DNA from: Flavobacteriia bacterium
Lineage (GTDB): Bacteria; Bacteroidota; Bacteroidia; Flavobacteriales_D; Crocinitomicaceae
DNA length: 64,000 nt
Direction of reading: 5' to 3'
Assembly (NCBI GenBank): GCA_947450325.1
Contig: CANFUT010000007.1
Span: forward strand, 62,001 to 126,000
The position numbers were made by a program, and so were the translations under genes. Below, piece by piece: positions 47,148 to 55,810 of the stretch. The notes beneath the pieces were generated by a model, which was given only the letters and a program-made list of their open reading frames with translations, ran no database searches and had not been told where the DNA came from. Position 1 is the stretch's first letter. Each line of letters starts with the position of its first letter.

Positions 47148-48393
47148 TTTTCAAAATAATTGGTCATGGCTGAAAAACAAAAAACTTTTTCTAGCATGCA
47201 GTGGTGGTGTAGATTCCATGGTTTTGTTGCACCTTTTAGTAAAAGCTGAATTTCAAGTTTCAGTTTTACATGTCAATTATCATTTGCGTGGTGAAGATTC
47301 AAATAATGATGCGCAATTTGTAAAATCAACATGCGAAAAATTGAATTTGCCTTTTTATTTGAAAAGCGTCGAAACAAAGCAAATTTTGCAAGAAAAAGGC
47401 GGGAATTTACAAGATGTAGCAAGGAAAATTCGCTATGATTGGTTCCACGAAATTACTGACCAAGATGCAGACAATTTCATCCTGTTGGCCCATCACAACG
47501 ACGATCAAGTGGAAACTTTCTTTCAGCACATTGCACGTAAATCTGGAATCCTAGGATTGGCAGGAATGTTGGAAAATCACAATCAAATTGTGCGACCACT
47601 GTTGAATTCTTCAAAAGAAGAAATTCTTGAATTTGCAAAATCACATGACATTTTGTGGAGAGAAGATAGATCAAATGTAAAGAATGATTACACACGCAAT
47701 AAATTGAGAAACATATTGTTGCCAGAAGTAATAAATCAAATTCCAACATTAAAAGATTCAGTCTTGACTTTGGTGAAGGCTTTTCAGGATACCCAACAAG
47801 ATTTAGAATTAGAAGTCAAACCAATCGTTTTTAGTATTCTTGAGACAAAAAAATGGAGTCACGATAATTTTGATCAATTGTCAGAATTTGAACAAGTTGA
47901 AGTTTTGAGAAGTTTGGGGATTCGTCAAACAGCCATTTCGGAACTGCAGAAATTGAGAAAATCTCAAAAGGGAAAAAAGATTCAGATAGACGAATTTGAT
48001 ATGTACCAAGATTCAGATTGTTTTATGATTCTCAAACCTGAATTGATTATTGCCAAAAAAGAAGTTTGGAAAGTTTGCCAACGTAAAGTTGAATTCTTGC
48101 CCAATCAATTTAATTTAAACGAAATATACCTTGATTTATCAAAAATCAAAGGTGAGTTAAGAATAAGAAAGTGGCAAGTTGGCGATCGAATGAAACCTAT
48201 TGGTATGAATGGTTCAAAGTTAATTTCGGATATTTTAACTGAAGCTAAATTGTCATCAATAGAAAAAGAAAATTCCTTGGTTTTGGTTGATGACGAAAAG
48301 ATTATTTGGTGTGTAGGATTGAAAATTTCACGAGAAGCGATGCCAAATGAGCAAAGTGAAGCAATTGAGAGCGTTTGGATAGAAAAGCAGTAA
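47131..48393 (+). CDS. tilS: tRNA(Ile)-lysidine synthase
   Basis: 420-residue enzyme that attaches lysine to C34 of the AUA-reading tRNA-Ile. The PP-loop ATPase motif SGGVDS is at 24-29, followed by VNYHLRGEDS and AHHNDDQVETF, both family-diagnostic. A central helical domain and the C-terminal TilS domain (LRIRKWQVGDRMKPIGM) complete it. ATG 47131 is chosen over the in-frame TTG at 47125. It lies inside the end of pabB, indicating coupling in the ruvX-pabB-tilS operon. Confidence 0.96.
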   Translation: MIKESDFQNNWSWLKNKKLFLACSGGVDSMVLLHLLVKAEFQVSVLHVNYHLRGEDSNNDAQFVKSTCEKLNLPFYLKSVETKQILQEKGGNLQDVARKIRYDWFHEITDQDADNFILLAHHNDDQVETFFQHIARKSGILGLAGMLENHNQIVRPLLNSSKEEILEFAKSHDILWREDRSNVKNDYTRNKLRNILLPEVINQIPTLKDSVLTLVKAFQDTQQDLELEVKPIVFSILETKKWSHDNFDQLSEFEQVEVLRSLGIRQTAISELQKLRKSQKGKKIQIDEFDMYQDSDCFMILKPELIIAKKEVWKVCQRKVEFLPNQFNLNEIYLDLSKIKGELRIRKWQVGDRMKPIGMNGSKLISDILTEAKLSSIEKENSLVLVDDEKIIWCVGLKISREAMPNEQSEAIESVWIEKQ

Positions 48394-48481
48394 ATTTTTT
48401 TCGTACTAAGGCAATTTAACACTAAAAATATTTGGAATTTACATTTACTTTTTTTAATTTAAACTTCTAAATCAAAAAACC

Positions 48482-48760
48482 ATGCAAGTATTAGAAGTCC
48501 AAACAATTGAAAAAGAGATAGTTCCTACTCTTTCTTTCCATGGAGAGAAGCTTTTCAAGCAACATCCAGAAATTAGACAACAACTTGAGCAAGCTACGAG
48601 GCTTGGAAATGGTTACCATACAAAGGTTTCAATTTATTTTCATGACGATGAAGGTTTGAAACGTGTTGAAACTACAATTTGGGCAACTGGTGCAAACTAT
48701 ATTTGCCTCAAAGGTGGTGTTTGGATTCCAATCTCAAGGATTCAGGAAATTAAATTTTAG
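48482..48760 (+). CDS. Small conserved-looking cytosolic protein, 92 residues
   Basis: No signal peptide or membrane span. The sequence has a helical N-terminal half (FHGEKLFKQHPEIRQQLEQA) and a strand-rich C-terminal half (VETTIWATGANYICLKGGVWIPISRIQEIKF), suggesting a compact alpha-beta or beta-sandwich fold. The strand part resembles the small beta-barrel of proteins with a final W-I-P-hydrophobic run. The gene stands alone, 88 bases after tilS, with a C/A-rich leader. I do not recognise a named family; codon use and spacing support it as real. Confidence 0.75.
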   Translation: MQVLEVQTIEKEIVPTLSFHGEKLFKQHPEIRQQLEQATRLGNGYHTKVSIYFHDDEGLKRVETTIWATGANYICLKGGVWIPISRIQEIKF

Positions 48761-48861
48761 CCAATAAAATAAGGGTTTTTTGTGATTTGTTTTCTTTATC
48801 TTTAATTTGGAAATTCAAGAATAATTACGAACTCGTTAACAATTAAGTCCGTTTCATTTTG

Positions 48862-48869
48862 TAAATTTG
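48862..48869 (+). promoter_or_regulatory. Candidate -7 box for the dsbD-type gene pair
   Basis: TAAATTTG (48862-48869) lies 46 bases before ATG 48916. No clear -33 element at the usual distance. Confidence 0.45.
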
Positions 48870-48915
48870 AAGTTGAAAATTACAAGCCATTGTAGTCTTC
48901 TCTTAATTTCTTTCA

Positions 48916-49353
48916 ATGAAACGGATTTTTCTTTTTATTACATGTCTTTTCTTGGTGTTGAATTTGAACGCCCAAGAAGCAATTCAATGGGAGTTTAATT
49001 ACAACGAGAAGACAAATCAAGTTGAAATTGTTGCAAACATTAAGGATGGTTGGCATTTGTATAGTCAGCACATTAAGAATGATGTCGGACCAATTCCAAC
49101 CTCCATTACTTTCAAATCTTCAGATGATTTTCAATTAATTGGTGCAGTTGCAGAACCAAAAGCCATTCAAAAATACGATGAGAATTTTGAAGCAACATTA
49201 GACTTTTTTGAGCACAAAGTAGTTTTTACTCAAAAAGTAAAAGCAAAAAAAGCGAGCGTTCTTGAAGGTTCAGTTACTTTCATGGTTTGCAACGAAACTA
49301 TGTGTTTACCTCCGGTAGACAAACAATTTAAAATCACAATACCGAAAAATTAA
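48916..49353 (+). CDS. Stand-alone DsbD N-terminal-domain (alpha) protein, periplasmic
   Basis: 145 residues with signal peptide (MKRIFLFITCLFLVLNLNAQ) and one immunoglobulin-like DsbD-alpha domain. The redox cysteines are in MVCNETMCLPP near the C-terminus, matching the C-x(n)-C PP loop of DsbD-alpha. Such domains accept electrons from the DsbD membrane part and pass them to periplasmic thiol proteins. The next gene, 17 bases downstream, is a full DsbD with its own alpha domain, so this looks like an extra redox partner. The pair should act in cytochrome c maturation or disulfide reduction. Confidence 0.85.
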   Translation: MKRIFLFITCLFLVLNLNAQEAIQWEFNYNEKTNQVEIVANIKDGWHLYSQHIKNDVGPIPTSITFKSSDDFQLIGAVAEPKAIQKYDENFEATLDFFEHKVVFTQKVKAKKASVLEGSVTFMVCNETMCLPPVDKQFKITIPKN

Positions 49354-49370
49354 CAAACATTTATAGCATT

Positions 49371-51452
49371 ATGCATTTCAAATTACGACCAATTTTAATG
49401 CTTTTCTTAAGCATCTTTTTCCTAAGCAATCTTGCATTCGCACAGCCAAGTTGGAAAGACAAAATGACTTTAGATTATTCGGTAGCCAAAGATGGAGACT
49501 GTAAGGCAGTCATCAAATTTAAAGCGAAACTTGTACCTGGATTTCACATTTTCTCAATCTCTCACGATCCAGAAAAAGCTGATTTTACAGGAACACCAAC
49601 AACCATTGAAGTAGAAGCATCCAAAAATTACAAACTTCTTGGTAAACTTGCTGAATCAAAAAAGCCTACTGTTCACAAAGATGAATTTGGTACTTCTTTG
49701 TATTTCGAAAATACAGTTGAATTTTTGCAAAAAGTGGAAGTGTTGACCGACAAATCATTCGTGATGGATGTGCGTTTAACGGGTCAAATTTGTGATGAAA
49801 TGGGTTGTGTTTTTGTAAATAAGGATTTCAAAGTTGAATTCAAAAATTACAAGCCTTGTTCGATAACAGAAGTTCCAGAAGAGAATACAAATCAAGCTGT
49901 TTCAAATTTAGATACCAACACAAACGCTGTAAAAGAAAACAACGACAACGTCAACAAAAAATCTACTGCCGATGAAATTAAAGAAGCTACTCCAAGCAAA
50001 AAGAAAGCTGATTCATTCTGGATTACTTTCTTGAAAGGTTTTGGTGGTGGATTAATCGCCTTGTTGACACCTTGTGTTTTTCCAATGATTCCAATGACTG
50101 TGACGTTTTTTACGAAACAATCTGGTTCTCGCAGAAAAGGAATAATGAACGTTTTGCTTTATGGTGTTTCAATCATTCTGATTTATGTAACAATCGGATT
50201 GGTCATCACAGCCATCATGGGACCTTCAGGATTGAATGATTTATCAACGAATGTTTGGATGAATTTACTGTTCTTCTCCATTTTCATGATTTTTGCCTTT
50301 TCATTTTTGGGTGCATTTGAAATCAGAATGCCTAGTAAATGGGTGAACAAAGCCGATGGTAACGCTGATAAAGGTGGTTTAATCGGGATTTTCTTCATGG
50401 CTTTTACTTTGAGTTTGGTCTCGTTTTCGTGTACAGGACCAATTATCGGAACTTTGTTGGTTGAATCTTCTACAAGTGGAAGCATGATGGGACCAGCAAT
50501 TGGGATGATTGGTTTTTCTTCAGCACTTGCCATTCCATTTACTTTGTTTGCAATTTTCCCAGGATGGTTGAATTCATTGCCTCAATCTGGAGGTTGGTTA
50601 AACTCTGTGAAAGTAGTTTTAGGATTATTGGAATTGGCCCTTGCTTTGAAATTCTTGTCCGGAATCGATTTGGCTTATCATTGGGGAGTTTTGACAAGAG
50701 AAATCTTCATCGCTATTTGGATTGTAATTTTCTTTGTCATTGGTTTCTATTTGCTCGGTAAACTCAAATTTTCGCACGATTCTAATGTCGAAAGATTAAC
50801 TGTGACTCGATTCATGTTTGCGCTATTAGCATTGGTTTTTGCTGTATACTTAGTTCCAGGGATGTGGGGCGCACCTTTGAAGTTAATTGATGGTGTAGCA
50901 CCTCCAAGATCTCATTCAGAGGACAATTTCCGTTTTGTTCGAGGCGAATCGAATGGGGGAGGAACTGCTGTTGCTAATCCAATTTTCCAAGAATACAGAA
51001 AAGACATGCACGAAATCGATGGAGATTTATTGGTTTTCCATGATTTAGACAAAGCGCAAGAATACGCTAAAAAGGTAAATAAACCTGTTTTGTTAGATTT
51101 TACAGGATACAATTGTCCTAATTGTCGCAGAACTGAATCAACTGTCTGGACGGACACCAAAATCAGTTCAATTTTGAAAAATGAGGTCGTGATTGCTTCT
51201 TTGTATGTAGATGACAAAGCGAAATTGCCAAAATCTGAATGGAAATTTTCCAAAGTGTTGGATAGTGAAATTCGCACCGTTGGAAATAAATGGGGCGATT
51301 ACCAAATTCGCAAATACAACCAATTGTCTCAACCATTGTATGTCTTGACTGATCCAGAAGGAAATGATTTGACCAAACCAATGGGGTATGAATCAAACAT
51401 TGATGTTTACAAATCTTTCTTGGAAAAAGGGTTGAAGAAATATAAGAAATAG
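49371..51452 (+). CDS. dsbD: Thiol:disulfide interchange protein DsbD
   Basis: 693 residues with all three DsbD modules. After the signal peptide (to ~residue 25) the alpha domain carries its cysteine pair in GQICDEMGCVF (~140-150). A low-complexity Asn/Lys linker (~170-215) leads to the eight-span membrane domain with TPCVFPMIP and SFSCTGPIIG, the two membrane redox cysteines. The C-terminal thioredoxin domain has the active site GYNCPNCRRTE (CPNC). It shuttles electrons from cytoplasmic thioredoxin to periplasmic proteins. It is co-transcribed with the preceding alpha-domain protein. Confidence 0.94.
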   Translation: MHFKLRPILMLFLSIFFLSNLAFAQPSWKDKMTLDYSVAKDGDCKAVIKFKAKLVPGFHIFSISHDPEKADFTGTPTTIEVEASKNYKLLGKLAESKKPTVHKDEFGTSLYFENTVEFLQKVEVLTDKSFVMDVRLTGQICDEMGCVFVNKDFKVEFKNYKPCSITEVPEENTNQAVSNLDTNTNAVKENNDNVNKKSTADEIKEATPSKKKADSFWITFLKGFGGGLIALLTPCVFPMIPMTVTFFTKQSGSRRKGIMNVLLYGVSIILIYVTIGLVITAIMGPSGLNDLSTNVWMNLLFFSIFMIFAFSFLGAFEIRMPSKWVNKADGNADKGGLIGIFFMAFTLSLVSFSCTGPIIGTLLVESSTSGSMMGPAIGMIGFSSALAIPFTLFAIFPGWLNSLPQSGGWLNSVKVVLGLLELALALKFLSGIDLAYHWGVLTREIFIAIWIVIFFVIGFYLLGKLKFSHDSNVERLTVTRFMFALLALVFAVYLVPGMWGAPLKLIDGVAPPRSHSEDNFRFVRGESNGGGTAVANPIFQEYRKDMHEIDGDLLVFHDLDKAQEYAKKVNKPVLLDFTGYNCPNCRRTESTVWTDTKISSILKNEVVIASLYVDDKAKLPKSEWKFSKVLDSEIRTVGNKWGDYQIRKYNQLSQPLYVLTDPEGNDLTKPMGYESNIDVYKSFLEKGLKKYKK

Positions 51453-51548
51453 GATTTTGAAATAGTTATACCGATTATGTTTTCACTATTGTCCAATTAA
51501 ACAGGACTATGTTCAAACTATATCGGCATAAATCAAATTTCTCCAACA

Positions 51549-51585
51549 AAAAAACGGAAGTAAATCAATCGCTTCCGTTTTTTTA
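51549..51585. terminator. Bidirectional intrinsic terminator (dsbD / pepT)
   Basis: AAAACGGAAG (51551-51560) pairs with CTTCCGTTTT (51572-51581) across an 11-base loop, flanked by A and T runs. It lies between convergent stops. Confidence 0.88.
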
Positions 51586-51601
51586 TGAGGAATAATTTAG
51601 T

Positions 51602-52852
51602 TTAATTTTCAGCTCGTTGCTCCCAAATTGGTAACAGTTGAGCCAACGTATCAACCGCTTTTTGCATGTCTTGTACACTCACATATTCATGTTTGGAATG
51701 AATCGCCATTTCTCCGGTAAAGATATTTGGACAAGGTAATCCCATGAATGAAAGGCGCGAACCATCTGTTCCACCACGAATAATCGTTGGTTTTGGTGTG
51801 ATTCCAGCTTTTTCCATCGCTTCAATCGCGTAATCCGTTACAAAAGGGACATCTTGGATAATTTCTTTCATGTTGCGGTATTGCTCAGTCACCTGACAAG
51901 TATAAGTCGCTCCAGGAAATTGCGCAATTGTTGCTTTCATCAAATCTTCCAAACGCGTTTCATATTCAGCCAATTTAGCGGTGATATGATCACGAATAAT
52001 AAAAGTAACTGTCGCTTCTTCCAAACCACCATTAAACGAAGTTGGATGCACAAATCCTTCTCTTCCAGAAGTTGTTTCTGGCGTCCAAGAATCTGTTGGC
52101 AATGAATTGATAAATGCAGAAGCAACTTTCATAGCGTGCACCATTTTTCCTTTCGCGTATCCTGGATGAGCGCTCACTCCAGTGATTTGGAAACTCATCG
52201 CATCAGCTGAAAAAGATTCGTCTTCAATCGCGCCTAATTCTCCACTGTCCATCGTATAACCGTAGTCAGCGTTTAATTTTTCCATGTCTAAATGTTCCAC
52301 ACCGCGACCAACTTCTTCGTCAGGCGTAAACAAAATACGCACATCACCGTGAATTACTTCTGGGTGATTCACCAAATAATGCGCAAAATCCATGATGATG
52401 GCAATTCCCGCTTTGTCGTCAGATCCCAACAAAGTCAATCCGCTTGCAGTGATGATATCGTCACCAATTTTTTCTTTCAGATATTTGTGTCTTTCCGAAG
52501 TAATGATTTGTTCATTGTCATCTGGCAAAATAATCGGCGAACCGTCCCAATTTCTATGAACAATTGGTTTTACATTCGTCCCGCTGCAATCTGGCGCTGT
52601 GTCCATGTGAGAACAAAGACAAATGGTTGGAACATTTTTCTTAGATGAATTACTTGGAACCGTCGCAAAAACATATCCCCATTCGTCCATTTCCGCATCT
52701 TTGATGCCCATTTCCAACAATTCTTCAACCAGCACTTTGGCCAAATCTTTTTGTTTCATCGACGAAGGAAAAGAAGGAGAAACTGGGTCTGCAGTAGTGT
52801 CAATTTGAACGTATTTCAAGAAGCGTTCTTCAACAGTGTATTTATAATTCAT
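51602..52852 (-). CDS. pepT: Peptidase T (tripeptide aminopeptidase)
   Basis: 416-residue cytosolic M20B metallopeptidase that removes N-terminal residues from tripeptides. The two-zinc site is visible: SHMDTAPD (His and Asp), GSDDKAGI (bridging Asp), PDEEVGRG (catalytic and metal Glu), TMDSGELG (Asp) and the C-terminal SKHEYV histidine. The GGTDGSRLSFMGLPCPN stretch is characteristic of PepT. Length is normal. A -7-like TATCTTTA lies ~20 bases upstream. It is a single gene with a shared terminator. Confidence 0.95.
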   Translation of the reverse strand: MNYKYTVEERFLKYVQIDTTADPVSPSFPSSMKQKDLAKVLVEELLEMGIKDAEMDEWGYVFATVPSNSSKKNVPTICLCSHMDTAPDCSGTNVKPIVHRNWDGSPIILPDDNEQIITSERHKYLKEKIGDDIITASGLTLLGSDDKAGIAIIMDFAHYLVNHPEVIHGDVRILFTPDEEVGRGVEHLDMEKLNADYGYTMDSGELGAIEDESFSADAMSFQITGVSAHPGYAKGKMVHAMKVASAFINSLPTDSWTPETTSGREGFVHPTSFNGGLEEATVTFIIRDHITAKLAEYETRLEDLMKATIAQFPGATYTCQVTEQYRNMKEIIQDVPFVTDYAIEAMEKAGITPKPTIIRGGTDGSRLSFMGLPCPNIFTGEMAIHSKHEYVSVQDMQKAVDTLAQLLPIWEQRAEN

Positions 52853-52931
52853 TTGATTTCGATTTTGGGAATAAAGATAGGGAAATGTTGGGAGATTTTG
52901 AGTTTCGTTTGTTCAATGACAATTTTCAACC

Positions 52932-52963
52932 AAAAAAAAAAGACCAGCCAAAGCCAGTCTTTT
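52932..52963 (-). terminator. Intrinsic terminator of ndk
   Basis: On the minus strand AAAGACTGGC pairs with GCTGGTCTTT, using two G-T wobbles, around TTTG. A run of ten T follows. The wobbles work only on this strand. Confidence 0.85.
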
Positions 52964-52985
52964 CAAAAATCTATTTAAAAATCAA

Positions 52986-53405
52986 TTAGATAATTTCGTT
53001 TGCAGAGAAATGAAATTTACCTTCGATTTCAGCATTTTCGTCTGAGTCAGAACCGTGAACAGCGTTACGACCTTTTGATTCAGCGTAATATTTACGGATT
53101 GTACCTTCAGCAGCTTCAGCTGGATCTGTAGCACCGATTAACGCACGGAAATCAGCTACTGCGTTTTCTTTTTCCAAGATTGCAGCTACGATTGGTCCAG
53201 AAGTCATGTATTCAACTAATTCACCATAAAATGGTCTTTCAGCATGAACTTCGTAAAATTTTTGCGCTTGTTCTGTTGTCAATTGTGTCAATTTCATCGC
53301 TTTGATTTCAAAACCAGCTGCGATAATCATGTCGATAATTTTTCCTGTGTGCTTGTTTTCAAGTGCATCAGGCTTTAACATTGTAAATGTTCTATTTGTT
53401 GCCAT
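52986..53405 (-). CDS. ndk: Nucleoside diphosphate kinase
   Basis: 139-residue enzyme that equilibrates NTPs and dNTPs by a phosphohistidine intermediate. The active-site histidine lies in [15 protein letters not shown], the universal NDK motif. The N-terminal [11 protein letters not shown] carries the Lys-Pro-Asp element. Length fits bacterial NDK. A TATCTTTG box lies 22 bases upstream of the ATG. It is monocistronic with its own terminator. Confidence 0.97.
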   Translation of the reverse strand: MATNRTFTMLKPDALENKHTGKIIDMIIAAGFEIKAMKLTQLTTEQAQKFYEVHAERPFYGELVEYMTSGPIVAAILEKENAVADFRALIGATDPAEAAEGTIRKYYAESKGRNAVHGSDSDENAEIEGKFHFSANEII

Positions 53406-53427
53406 TTTCTTTTTTCTAAATTGGGTG

Positions 53428-53435
53428 CAAAGATA
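53428..53435 (-). promoter_or_regulatory. -7 box of ndk
   Basis: On the minus strand TATCTTTG (53428-53435) followed by CACCC, 22 bases before the ndk ATG. The -33 element is not convincing. Confidence 0.6.
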
Positions 53436-53496
53436 CGTTTTTTAGACCGAAGTCGGAAACGATTGGGTAAAAGACTTGTTAATTTTGTGGAAAAAA

Positions 53497-53668
53497 GATG
53501 TTAGGATGTTAAGATATTAGGATATTAAGACGATTTACTTTGTAAGTCTAATAATCCAACAATCTAATAATCCAATACCGACAAAGTCAGCCACGAAGTG
53601 AATCCAACACCGCCGCAGGCAGACGCGCAGCGAATCCAATAATCTAACAATCTAATAATCTAAATCAT
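53497..53668. repeat. Intergenic repeat array with an imperfect palindrome and a GC-rich block
   Basis: Variants of AATCTAATAATCCAA recur at least four times (53546-53575 and 53632-53665). The left block (53497-53530, TTAGGATGTTAAGATATTAGG) is roughly the reverse complement of 53546-53575, so RNA from here could fold. Between them sits an unusually GC-rich segment (53595-53636, CGCCGCAGGCAGACGCGCAG) flanked by two GAATCCAA copies. No open frame covers it. It lies between the end of the copper operon and ndk. Confidence 0.55.
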
Positions 53669-54069
53669 TTCCGTTCATACTGGCAGCACGCATGCAATTT
53701 CTTGTACGCTTTGTCGTCGCCTTTGTATTTCACGTTGTCGTATCCAGCCAAGGCGATGTTTTTTTGAATTTGGTCTAAATTGATTTTGTTGGCGTCGAAT
53801 TTCACGTTAATCAACTTTTTGTCCACGTCCCAATTCGCGCTTTCAACTCCCTCGACTTTCAGCGATTTTTCGATGGTTTCTTTGCACATTTCGCAATTTC
53901 CCCAAACGGTAAAAGTTGTTTCACCTTTGCCGTCAACGATTGTCGTTTTAGTAAATTCGTTGATTGTTTTGCTAACAGTTTCTGTGTTTTCACTACCGCA
54001 TGAAGCGAAGAAAACAATTGAAACTATAATAAGTAAAAAGTTTACAATTGATCTAATATTTTTTTTCAT
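53665..54069 (-). CDS. Heavy-metal-associated (HMA) domain lipoprotein
   Basis: 134 residues. The signal sequence ends in the lipobox FASC, giving a lipid-anchored cysteine at C24. The mature protein carries one ferredoxin-like HMA domain with the metal motif GNCEMC (C59 and C62) and the typical NWDVDKKLINVKFD strand. The C-terminus adds HACCQYER, an extra cysteine pair that could also bind metal. Its likely role is periplasmic binding or delivery of copper. It is the last gene of a four-gene minus-strand operon, 10 bases after the multicopper oxidase. Confidence 0.88.
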   Translation of the reverse strand: MKKNIRSIVNFLLIIVSIVFFASCGSENTETVSKTINEFTKTTIVDGKGETTFTVWGNCEMCKETIEKSLKVEGVESANWDVDKKLINVKFDANKINLDQIQKNIALAGYDNVKYKGDDKAYKKLHACCQYERK

Positions 54070-54079
54070 TTTAAACAGT

Positions 54080-55792
54080 TTATTTTTTAATAAATTTCTG
54101 GTGAAAATACTGATTTTCTCTTAAAATTGAAATCATGTAAATCCCATTTTCAAATTGACTAATATCTATACTTTCTTCGTCTTTAGATGAGGTTGTTTGA
54201 AAACAAATTTTTCCGACATTGTCAAATATCACAATTTCAGAAGTTGATTTTCCTAGAGGCATATTGACTTTAAGAATAGAGTTTGATGGATTTGGATAAA
54301 CGTTTAATATTTGATTGTTTGGTTCTATTTCTGAATTCCCAGCAAAACTTTCTGTTACCACAAATTGTCCCATCATTCCAGCATCTTCATGCATCAGAAT
54401 ATGACAATGAAACATATATGGAACCATCGAATCCGCAAAATCTTCGAATTTAGTTATGAATTTCAAAGAATCTCCTGGTGGAACTAAAATCACGTCTTTT
54501 CTGCCACTTTCTGATGGAGTAGGCATCACAGTTTCATTTCTATTCAGCAAAAAGAATTGAACATCATGAATGTGAAACGGATGTGCAACCATGGTTTCGT
54601 TCACCAATTTCCAAATTTCAACATTGTTTAATGGAATGTTATAATCTATTCGCATCATGTTGAATAAACTGTCATTGAAGTAAAATGGACCGTCCATCAC
54701 CATCATGCTATCCGCTGTGAATCGGATTGTACGAGTGACATTGGCATCGGAAGCTAGAAAAGGAATGTTATTTTCCAAGGTACTTGGAATACTTGTTACG
54801 GGATTTATTGTTGGAGCAACAACATTAATTTGCAAAATATTAAAGTCAATCCCGTTCAAAGGACTGTCCATCGGCGGTCCATTTGGCATCGGCATGGTTG
54901 GTCCTCCTTGGATTCCCATGGCTAATTCGGAAGCGTAACTCATTAGTTGCAAGGTTTGTCCGTTCAAAGTGCTCAAATTAACCAATATCTCTGCGCGTTC
55001 TCCGGGAGAAAGTAAAATACGCGTGGTATGAAAGGCTTCATTTAGCAATCCTCCGTCGGAACCAATTTGGTGAAATGGAAAATCATTCGTAAATCCAAAT
55101 AAAAACGAGCGTTCTCCGGAAGCATTCAATAATCGCATTCTAACAATTTGTGCTGGAAAATCGCCATATACCGAATATCCATTGTTTGCTCTTGCTCCAT
55201 TTACCAGGATGGTACTATCCTGCATTCCCAATGGCATTGCTTGATTCAAAGAATCGTATTGTTGGCATTGAATGATAATTGGAAAATCATCAACTCCATA
55301 TCGTCTAGGTAGATTTAGTGACCTTTCAGTAGAATCTCGAACAATGATTAATCCTGCGGCGCCTTTGATTGCTTGTTTGGCTGTTTTCATGTGCCAATGC
55401 GGATGATACCAATAAGTTGAAGCATGATCCATAACTTTAAACGTTGGATGCCAAATTTCACCAGCTAAAATTGGTGTGTGTGGTCCGCCATCCCACATTG
55501 CTGGAACATGCAAGCCATGCCAATGAACTGTAGTTGTATCATCGATGGAATTTGTTACATCAAAATTTGCTACTTGTCCTTTGTTTAAAATAATTGTCGG
55601 ACCTAAATAAGCAAATTGATTGTACCCGAATGTTTTGGATTTCGGACCAGAAGGAAACAGTTGTACACTGTCATTGTGCATATTCAGCGCAATATTTGTT
55701 CCCGAAAGTGTATCTGGAATCACTATAGGCGTTTGACCTAAAGTGATTCCTGAATACAATAAAATAAAAACGAACCAAGTGGAATTTTTCAT
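54080..55792 (-). CDS. Multicopper oxidase (CueO/laccase-like) with T9SS type A sorting domain
   Basis: 570 residues. After a signal peptide (MKNSTWFVFILLYSGITLGQ) come three cupredoxin domains with all copper ligands: HWH (90-92), HPHWH (130-134), HPFHIH (404-409) and HCHILMHEDAGM. In the last, H462, C463 and H464 and then H468 and M473 build the type 1 and type 3 sites. Methionine-rich stretches (~285-310, MPMPNGPPMDSP) may bind Cu(I). The last ~80 residues are a T9SS sorting domain (VYPNPSNSILKV ... GIYMISI), so the enzyme should be on the surface or secreted. It probably oxidises Cu(I) or phenolic substrates. Confidence 0.93.
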   Translation of the reverse strand: MKNSTWFVFILLYSGITLGQTPIVIPDTLSGTNIALNMHNDSVQLFPSGPKSKTFGYNQFAYLGPTIILNKGQVANFDVTNSIDDTTTVHWHGLHVPAMWDGGPHTPILAGEIWHPTFKVMDHASTYWYHPHWHMKTAKQAIKGAAGLIIVRDSTERSLNLPRRYGVDDFPIIIQCQQYDSLNQAMPLGMQDSTILVNGARANNGYSVYGDFPAQIVRMRLLNASGERSFLFGFTNDFPFHQIGSDGGLLNEAFHTTRILLSPGERAEILVNLSTLNGQTLQLMSYASELAMGIQGGPTMPMPNGPPMDSPLNGIDFNILQINVVAPTINPVTSIPSTLENNIPFLASDANVTRTIRFTADSMMVMDGPFYFNDSLFNMMRIDYNIPLNNVEIWKLVNETMVAHPFHIHDVQFFLLNRNETVMPTPSESGRKDVILVPPGDSLKFITKFEDFADSMVPYMFHCHILMHEDAGMMGQFVVTESFAGNSEIEPNNQILNVYPNPSNSILKVNMPLGKSTSEIVIFDNVGKICFQTTSSKDEESIDISQFENGIYMISILRENQYFHQKFIKK

Positions 55793-55810
55793 CTGACAGA
55801 AAACAATTAC

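Noticed and set aside
53497-53668. CRISPR array
   Set aside because: The repeats are short, degenerate and in both orientations, spacers are not regular, and no cas gene is present in the window.
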